From assembly GCF_014805685.1 (NCBI RefSeq), contig NC_060909.1, positions 9,544,792-9,608,791 on the forward strand: a DNA stretch of 64,000 nt, written 5' to 3'. Below, piece by piece: positions 56,196 through 64,000 of the stretch. The translations under genes and the position numbers were made by a program. The notes below the pieces were generated by a model. That model was not told the DNA's origin and searched no databases. It worked only from the letters and a program-made list of their open reading frames with translations. The stretch's first letter is position 1; each line of letters opens with the position of its first letter. The stretch is from Silurus meridionalis. Its lineage: Eukaryota > Chordata > Actinopteri > Siluriformes > Siluridae.

Positions 56196-57180
56196 GTGTC
56201 TGATAGCCATTCTGGTACTGTGTTTATGCAATGTTTTCCATTGTTGTTTTATTACCAGAAGTGCTCCACATCGCTGTTTAATTTAATGTCTTCCAACTTT
56301 TGTTTTGGCTCCTCCTTGGCTCCATATGGCATTGCTTCAAACACTTGAGAGCAGGGCTTCCTTCTTGTGTGTGCGTACACTCCATAAATAACTTTGATGA
56401 TGTTTATGAAAACTAATGGGCTTTTATGAGCACACTGTATGCTATTTTGTGAGCTCCTCAAATGGCGGATCCCATGTTAGCAAATGCCCCGGTCTCAGGC
56501 TACAACGGATTTATTGAAATTAAATGTGAAGCCACATGGCATATTACAGTTAACCTGACTTTGCTGCGTCGTAAAGCACATGTCTGTCGCACATTCAAAT
56601 GTCAACTCCCCTGACCTATAATGTAAAACTGGGGTCAACGTGAGAGTGTTTATCAGACCAAACTGTCTCTGCTCTCCAAACAACCCACTTCTGTAACATT
56701 ATATACAGTGGATCAAGGCCTTTAAGGCTGCACAAAGATATGAACTAATGGCTTCGTGTGAAATATTTATTTATCCTTTGGTTGAACGCAGAGTAGAAAC
56801 CAAGATGCTCTCATATGATCCAGCTGAGCCGTTTTTCATACTCGATTATGGATAATGAAAAGCATATTTAGAGTAGGATTCACATTTGCAATACTGTAAC
56901 GCTATACCACGCATAATCTATGAATACACAACGTCTGGGTGAATAATACACACCGATGTACATTAAAATGAGCTAGGGCTGTGCAAGCCTTGCTAAGGCC
57001 TCTGAGGTTTACCGAGAAGATGGACACTGATGAAATTATAAGTGTATGTTTATCTGTGTGTGTTTGGACAGCTGCAGGACATTATGTGAAGACTATAAGA
57101 CCTCTGATAGTGTGGGAGAACACAGAAGCCAGTCCTGACTCATGCTATGATTAGCTACATATATAAGTCATGGAGATTCA
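56196..57180. promoter_or_regulatory. Long repeat-free region, candidate regulatory
   Basis: Nearly 1 kb without microsatellites or transposon traces. Segments 56460-56700 and 56800-57000 have the most balanced composition (for example CATACTCGATTATGGATAATG near 56837-56857). No coding signal. Confidence 0.28.
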
Positions 57181-58849
57181 GGAATCTTTTCAGAAGAGTG
57201 CACAAAGTTCCCAAAAAATACAAAAGTATTTGCACCCTTTCAAAAATAAACAAAACCTAATCTAATATTGTTTAAAAACATATGTAAAGAGTGAACTTAA
57301 GTATATAAGGAAGAATACTTTAGAGTTTTACTTAGGATCACTCTTTTAAAGACAATGTTTTTAGTGCTTTTTTTCCTCCAGAACTATAGGAACCCAGTTA
57401 AAATAAATATAGAACAAAACACTTTAATGAAAATAAAAGGATTTGTTTTTTATAAACTGCAGCCATTTGCCAACGATAATTTTTTTAATTAATTCTCACC
57501 ATCTCTTGCTTTCTAATTAATTCATAGTTACATTGTATGTACTGTAATTCAACATTCCATTTTTACATTTTACTTGCGTTATGGCAGCTTTAAACATTCT
57601 TTCACTGGCCATTTTTCTTTCTAAGAAAAACTAGAGACTCTAGCCATGATACGTAAGATTGCTTCAATTTTTCAACAACTTCCGATAGACAGCCTAACCA
57701 CATCAATGATTGTATAGTATTTTATAGCTTTGTATTATGCAGCTTGTCAATTTTTCTGAGTTTACAAGATTATGTGAGTGAGCTGTTGCTATGAAAGTTA
57801 TGAAATGTTTATATTAAAGAGTGCATTAAAATAAATAGACTTGTCATTGGAATTACAAGCAAGACTACTGAAAAGTCAGCAGTGTTGAAGTGTAATATTT
57901 CATAAAACCTCCAAAGCAGACAAGAATAGCACTGAGGCTTTTCATTTGTAAAACAAAGTCAGAGATGTAATTTTTAGAACCTTTGTGCTTCTACTTTTGC
58001 AAATGTGTATGCATACATACTGTAGATAAATAGTGCATTTTGGCAATTCAAGTCTTTTTAAAATAAATAAGATAATATTCTGCTATCACTTGCTCTGAAT
58101 TCATGCCAGAAGTCACTGAAAGTCAAAGAAAAGTCTTGCCCTTATAGACATTTTTATTCTAAAATGGGCCAGATGTGAGGGCAGCACTGTTTGTTTGAGG
58201 GAAGTGGTGTTTTAGTAGGGAGGCTGTTTGTGCAGCTGTAATGGTCAAAGGGTGGCAAAGGGGACGAGTCACATAGTGGGTGTGCTTTCAGAAAACTGCT
58301 TCAAGAAGCGGATTTATCTCAGGCTCCTGAACAATGCGGCAGTATTGAAAGTTCACTTTGATATCAAAAAGAAACGATTGACCATCTCTGGAAGGAAGAT
58401 AGCCGGACTAATCCTGTTTTTCATTGTTTCCAGTTAATCACAGTAAACACAGAACAATTAAAGAACAGATGACAGAAACGTATATATTGGAGTTAAAGTG
58501 TAGGAATACAAACATGTTATTTGAGAAACATGTGGAAATAAAACCAGTGGTCACATCAAAATCTTTAGATGTCCATTTCATTATGTGTGTAACTTTTGGT
58601 CTGTATATTATATGTAGAAGTATGGCATACATAAATAGTTGCATGTTGACATTCTTTTTTTTTTTTTTTTTTTTTTTATTAATCTAGCTAACCACAGGAA
58701 TTTAAATAAAGAAATAAATATATACATGATATTTAATAAATCTATTTTACTATTATAATCATGATTTGTGAGACAGACAATATTTGCACTGCACACACAA
58801 CAATCAGCCAGAATTTTACAGTGTATTTATTAATGTTTAAAATCATCAT
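57181..58849. other. Unique AT-rich DNA
   Basis: No gene. 58210-58440 is better balanced, with a 69-residue ORF of no recognised family. A T run lies at 58654-58678. Confidence 0.4.
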
Positions 58850-59500
58850 AGCTGTTGCTAGATAACTAGCTGGAATAAGCTAATCTGTCTAAATTTATAA
58901 GAGGATTTTATTGGTAAATTACTCTGATACTACAATTTTCTAAAAACTTCACAGCATTACTTAAATTATTTAAAATGTATATTTATCCATTTATTATTTG
59001 CATTAATCTAGCATGGAGCAACCAGGCAACATTTATATGTACATTCATGATTCTGTTTTGGTGAATAATAGCTAACATGAGCTAACCGGACAGGATTTCT
59101 GAAAGGAACTTGATCTCTGCTGCTGGCACTAGATACACAGCTTGCTAGAAACCTAGCTAGCTAGCTAACATGAACTAATCCGACAGGATTTTAAACATTT
59201 TTTTAGTGTCTGAATATGAATAAACATCTTAAATCTTAAAATGAAATCCAAGAATCTCTAGATATGTAGGCAATGTATTGCCTGAAAGGATAATAAAATC
59301 ATATCTATTTTTCATCAGTCATCTTGACTAATACTAGCTGGCTGCTAACATATGATAAGAATTTTGAGTGAACTTACATTATAAGTATTTATAGAAATCA
59401 CTTTGAAAACTTAGCTATTAGCCTGGTTAAAATAAGCAAAATTTTACCTCAAAACATTGGTTAAGTCTGTAATAAAAGTTAGCTAAAAGTCTGCTAATCC
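58850..59500. repeat. CTAG/TAGCTAAC-rich degenerate array
   Basis: Variants of a TAGCTAACATGAGCTAACC, then GGACAGGATTT unit occur near 58865-58915, 59069-59100 and 59160-59195. Related GCTAGC/GCTAAC words occur at 59333-59350, 59410-59425 and 59480-59500. Two copies (59069 and 59160) share TAGCTAACATGA, then CTAA and GACAGGATTT. It looks like an old tandem duplication of a CTAG-rich monomer. Confidence 0.55.
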
Positions 59501-61679
59501 CAAGAAATTATTGAGAACCCTCAATGAACAGGAATATAAATCAAGGTTGAAAAGAAGCCGTTTTTATCGAATGTGTGTCCATTTTAAACCTTGTCCTAGC
59601 TTGTGAAGTTGTGTCGATCCTCATTGCTAGATATTGGTAACTCTATTTTCTTGTAGCAGGATAACAAGGAGTTATCCATAGCTGCAGGGACCACCATTTT
59701 TCATCGTGTGACATCATCATTAATCATCAGAAATCTGGATCTCTCAGCGTGACACTCTAGAACGCTCCATCATGCTTCCGCAACATCTGAGTCCCACTGT
59801 ATAGTTACACCTCGCTGTATTGTGGAGCTCCATTAATGAAAAAAAAACATATCATGGGTTACAAATGAGAGCTGGAGAAGTGCGAGGACTTCAGAAATGG
59901 AGAGATAATTAGATGTCTGCTTTGGATTGATGGATGCACGGTAATTGCTTTTGTGTTATTATTTCAGGGTCCAGAAAAAAAAGAAAAAAAACAAAACCCT
60001 CTCTTCTTCCAGCCATTCAAATTCATTAATCTCATTAATGTGTGGAATTAATATCATTTTATCGGACATTCCAGAACTGCTGGAGGTGGTCGTGGCCACG
60101 CTTGCAATGCAGAAACTGATCAATCATGCAACAAGGCCCTCAGCTGGTGCGCGTCACCACATTCTGCTTCGTTGGTGTCGTGATTATTAATCTGTTTACA
60201 GAACTTTTTTGGTAGAATTTTAGAGTGATACACCTGTTTGGAACACACTCTGACTTGGATGGACTGCTTTTGGCAAGTATATAAAACAAGCTTCCAATGT
60301 TCATTTTAGTGATTGAGTAAAGAAGCTTTTTTATGGAATTTTATGTATGTAATTATATACCACATAATTAGATACTGCATACGTTATATGCATTGTTTGG
60401 ACTGGAAATTAGTATATGCTCAGATACAACATTATCAGGTAGAAAGTAGGACACAAAATACACCATTCAACAAATAAAGCCACTTTTCCAGGCTAAAATA
60501 TTTTAGAACGATCAAATTCCTATTTAAATACATAACAGACCACAAACCTTGGTATTGCTCCAGTCTCTATTGGAGGGGTCGGATTTGTGCTGCATGTTCC
60601 CAGGCTTTCGGACAGCTTGGTATGCAGTGAAATGATAAGGACATTATCTAATCTGAGGCAGATAAGCCTGGGTGACACTCAAACAACAACCCGATCACAG
60701 GTGTGGTATTATCGGGGACGGGAGGAACGTTTCATCACTGGCCACAATAAAACAAGAGAAAGTGAAAGCATAAGCAATGTGAGAAATCCAGGTGGGAATC
60801 ACAATTCATCACATCATTTCCAATAAGGTAAAATATTACGATTTAAAGATAAAACAATCCCTGTTCATCCCATATTTTGCAATATTTAATATTTACTTTT
60901 TTGAATTAACTTTTATGAAATCCGTTCATCGATAGCTTGTTTAAAATGTTTTTATTTAAAAAATTTTAATTTTAGCAAATGTATTTAATTTGTGCCAATG
61001 TAATTGATTACTCGATTTAATCAATATAATAAATCTATTGCATGAATTTTATTTATTCTATTTAAATTTTATAAAATATAATTTTATATATTATTTAAAC
61101 AACAGGCATTTAATTTAAAATTGTTTTAAACTGTTGATGTTCAAAAATATTAATAATAATAATAATAATAAACTGCTTTAATAAAAAAACTACACGCAAT
61201 TTTTATTTTGCATTTCTTCCCGCTAATCCTACTGAAATTGAAACGAACCGTGACTTAAAAGCTGACTTAAAAACCATGAATTTTGTGTACCATTACAACC
61301 CTAGTGTAGCTGCATTGCATTTTGGGAATTTCTGTTGCCTCTAATACTTTTTTTTTCCATTTATGTGAAATAAAACATTGTTGAAAAATTGGGCAGGAGA
61401 AGAGAAACTTACAATGTTTTGTTTTTAGAAGTTGTAAAGGATTTATGTTCAAGATCTCTCATTAACATCACTGTAACTGTTCTAGCAACATGAACAGCTG
61501 CTTAGCCCTTATGAAAATAATAAATATTATAGCATTAGTCAACAAAGCTACATACTCTAAGCACAACACACATATTTAAATAGGAACATATATAATGTGT
61601 AATTTAATATGTAATGTGTAATGTTTTAAATCTATCACACATGATTGTACTCAGTATTTTGCTGGATCATTAGAGATCT
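59501..61679. other. Unique DNA, partly regulatory-looking
   Basis: No gene. 59590-59960 and 60560-60830 are balanced and repeat-free; 60840-61200 is very AT-rich with an (AAT)n run at 61148-61171. ORFs at 59945-60190, 60587-60826 and 61267-61452 show no domain. Confidence 0.35.
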
Positions 61680-61890
61680 CTGATCATCATGCAACAGACA
61701 GACTGCTAAATGGATTGTATCACTTGTGGCCTTTCCTGATTAAGGAAATCGTAACTTCCGATTAATGACAGGGTAATTGCAAGGCCCTACTTGGCCTAAT
61801 CAATCTAAGAGCCTTTGCTCTATGACCATCAGTTCTTTCACTCCTAGTATTACATGGCATGCTGCATTAGCTTCAATCATGTTGACACAG
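61680..61890. promoter_or_regulatory. Candidate conserved non-coding block
   Basis: About 210 bases of repeat-free sequence with clustered homeodomain-type words: CTGATTAAGG, CCGATTAATGAC and GCCTAATCAATC (61737-61807). The density of ATTA/TAAT cores in balanced sequence suggests an enhancer. Not tested. Confidence 0.33.
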
Positions 61891-62257
61891 TTTGATTGGG
61901 TGGCCTAGTTTTAGTGTGTGGATGTGTGATGGTGTGTGAAGATGATGAATCCTGGATAATTCTGTTAGCTGATATTAGTGTTAGTTACCTGAGAAACGAT
62001 GACAGTGGTCATCTAAAATAATATAATTTAATTAATGCAAAAAATTAAACAACTCGAATTATCTCCTGGAATTTTAAAAAATAAGGGATGGAGAAATTTT
62101 GTTTGAATATCATATCAAAATTCAGGTGCATCGCATAAACAAAAGCAAAAACTAGAAAAATATGTTAGAACGTAGAAATTGAATTTTAATTAACTACAAG
62201 TTTAAAATGTATTGATTATTTAAAAGAAAATATTTGTATCCTATTTGTTTATTCATG
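61891..62257. other. Unique AT-rich DNA
   Basis: Nothing recognised. Confidence 0.4.
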
Positions 62258-63015
62258 TACTGAACAAAATAATAAATGCAACACTTTTGTTTTTGCACCT
62301 ATTTTTCATGAGCTGAACTCACCAAAGATTTTTTCTATGTACACAAAAGGCCTAGTTCTCTCAAATATTGTTCACAAATCTGTCTAAATCTGTAAATCTG
62401 TCTGTGTAAGTGAGCACTTCTCCTTTGCCAAGATAATCCATACACCTCACAGGTGTGGCATATCAGGATGCTGATTGGACAGCATGATTATTGCACAGGT
62501 GTGCCTTAGGCTGGCCACAATAAAAGGCCACTCTAAAATGTGCAGTTTTACTATATTGGGGGTCTGGGGGGTCCGAAAACCAGTCAGTATCTGGTGTGAC
62601 CACCATTTGTCTCATGCAAATGAGGCAGAAAATAATGCCAGACGCCATCGAATGTGAGCACATTTGCCCACTTAAGTCGGTTATGAAGACAAACTTTAGT
62701 CAGGTCGAGATCCCGATGAGGGCGAGAAGCATGTGGATGAGCTTCCCTGAGACGGTTTCTGACAGTTTGGGCAGAAATTCTTAGGTTATGCAAACCGATT
62801 GTTGCAGCAGCTGTCCGGGTGGCTGCTCTCAGACAATATTGGCGGTGAAAATGCTGGATGTGGAAGTCCTGGGCTGGTGTGGTTACATGTGTTCTGCGGC
62901 TGTGAGGCGGTTGGATGTACTGAAACGCCATTGGAGACGGCTTATGGTAGAGAAATGAACATTGAATTCACAGGCAACAGCTCTGGTGGACATTCCTGCA
63001 TTCAGTGCATTTGTA
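62258..63015 (-). mobile_element. Truncated, internally deleted Tc1 element
   Basis: A TA at 62258-62259 is followed by CTGAACAAAATAATAAATGC and a long end region (to about 62545) carrying CCTCACAGGTGTGGCATATC and GGCTGGCCACAATAAAAGG, matching an abundant fish Tc1 family. Transposase coding sequence lies on the minus strand at 62640-63000. The opposite terminal repeat is missing, since sequence becomes unrelated after about 63015. The catalytic half between the coding fragment and the retained end is deleted, with a short piece at 62555-62610 (GGTCCGAAAACCAGTCAGTA) surviving. This is a further Tc1 lineage, distinct from those at 2.8, 5.5, 10.1 and 30.1 kb. Confidence 0.88.
62640..63000 (-). 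pseudogene. Tc1 transposase N-terminal half
   Basis: On the minus strand, frame from 62931, are RRTHVTTPAQDFHI, then ATRTAAATIGLHNLRISAQT and VRNRLREAHPHASRPHRDLD. This is the linker and second paired-type helix-turn-helix of Tc1 transposases, ending in RLKWANVLTFDGVW, the block just before the first catalytic Asp. That Asp and everything beyond are lost. Upstream (62935-63000) a shifted frame covers the first helix-turn-helix (related to MSTRAVAREL). Non-functional. Confidence 0.88.
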
Positions 63016-63795
63016 TTGGAGTGATGAATGCTATTAATTCAAAAATGATGTATTAAATGTCTAAAACATTTGTAAATCTAAAATTATTTAATTGTGTTTA
63101 TTTAAGGTGAGCTTGTTATAAGTTTGAATCTTTCTCATAGGATTCAGTAAGCCCTCAGGCCCTGTGGATGGGGCAGTGACATGGTGAAAGAGACCATGCC
63201 TGTCAAATTTTCATCATAGAATAAAGTGAAATTTTTCTGAAAATAGAGCAAAAAAAAGCCCCTAAAATGGAGTTCCTATAATTTGTTATTTGTTTGTATA
63301 ATTTAAAAGTATATCTACATATTAAATGTGGAGATACTTACAGGTGTAAATGAATTTCCCAAAAATTTGAACAAGCACTCATTATAAAGACTCTTCATCA
63401 TCATTAAGAATCTGTAAAAAAAAAATTATTACAAACAACTTTAATTATTCAATTGAATTATGAAACTAAATGTCTTCTTAACTCTTGAATAACATTGAGC
63501 TCTTAAATGTTTGCATTTCCTCTATTGTGGGTTGTAATGTGGCCGTAATGGACACCAGGGGACAGAGCTTCTGTCAAGCCCCATCGCACTACAGGTGGTT
63601 GGGGTGGCGAGCGAGCGAAAGGAAATGGGATCTTTACAGCCAATTTAAGCTGAAGTGAGTTTGCGTTTACATGGAGGATATCCCCTGACCTCGACGTAAT
63701 GACTCCCAGACTACAGGTGGGCTCACTCTAGTGTGGCAGTGATGGACTGCATAAACACACTCAATCACACTCTTGTAGCTACCTCTCAGGCCATG

Positions 63796-63796
<1 letters not shown>
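63016..63796. other. Unique DNA, balanced right half
   Basis: No gene. 63530-63780 is balanced and CpG-bearing (GGCGAGCGAGCGAAAGG at 63606-63622), includes a CTCF-like motif, and could be regulatory. Confidence 0.35.
63553..63565 (+). promoter_or_regulatory. CTCF-like motif
   Basis: CACCAGGGGACAG matches 12 of 13 positions of CASYAGRKGGCRS and lies in a CpG-bearing patch. Plus orientation, as at 33.1 kb. Confidence 0.42.

Positions 63797-63841
<45 letters not shown>
63797..63841. repeat. (CA)n microsatellite
   Basis: About 22 CA units. Confidence 0.98.
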
Positions 63842-63845
<4 letters not shown>

Positions 63846-64000
63846 TTGCACAAGTGTTGTTAAATATTTATAGTGATATCTTCTTTGACTATTACAACTG
63901 TTTACACAAAATATGCAATTATATGTATATGTACAGTATATATGTATATGTACAGTGTGTATATAAATAAATAAATAAATATATATATATATATATATAT
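63842..64000. repeat. AT-rich end of window with (TA)n start
   Basis: It holds two copies of TATATGTATATGTACAGT (63920-63955), then (AAAT)n and the beginning of a (TA)n tract cut by the window edge. Confidence 0.85.

Noticed and set aside
56007..56348. ORFs with poly-Arg, poly-Leu or poly-Ser runs
   Set aside because: They are translations of the (CTT)n repeat.

Overview
The window looks like nuclear DNA from a ray-finned fish. The evidence is the repeat content: several Tc1-type transposon lineages, an RTE-like non-LTR retrotransposon with a GAA tail, a DIRS-type tyrosine-recombinase retrotransposon, tRNA-derived SINEs, and dense long (CA)n, (TA)n and (CT)n microsatellites in AT-rich unique sequence. 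Several repeat tails resemble ones I recall as abundant in catfish-like (otophysan) genomes; that assignment is tentative. No bacterial, viral or organellar gene organisation is present, and I found no host protein-coding exon I would defend. The window reads as intergenic DNA or a very large intron, of the gene-desert type.

Layout. 1-6.9 kb: AT-rich unique DNA with an 18-bp perfect hairpin and two decayed Tc1 transposases. 6.9-9.9 kb: a near full-length, frame-broken RTE-like LINE. 10.06-10.49 kb: an internally deleted Tc1 element with perfect 38-bp terminal repeats inside a (TA)n tract. 11.8-12.3 kb: a nonautonomous terminal-inverted-repeat element. 12.3-18.9 kb: mostly unique sequence with SINE and LINE scraps. 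18.86-22.43 kb: a DIRS-type element that keeps its full end architecture (two inverted terminal repeats plus an internal complementary region) but has dead ORFs. 22.4-52.6 kb: a long, mostly unique stretch with many candidate conserved non-coding blocks, CTCF-like motifs, SINE relics, two diverged repeat pairs and a 40-bp perfect palindrome. 52.68-52.97 kb: a young tRNA-Glu-type SINE with a perfect 14-bp target duplication, whose body is built from the two ends of the LINE family at 6.9 kb. 53-64 kb: further candidate regulatory blocks, a CTAG-rich degenerate array and a third type of Tc1 remnant.

The coding traces belong to mobile elements and all are broken. The biology still readable is (i) a LINE and a SINE that probably uses its machinery, (ii) DIRS circular-integration architecture, (iii) layered Tc1 invasions, and (iv) probable long-range regulatory DNA whose target gene lies outside the window. 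Candidate regulatory blocks are inferred only from composition, lack of repeats and motif content, so they carry low confidence until compared with other fish.
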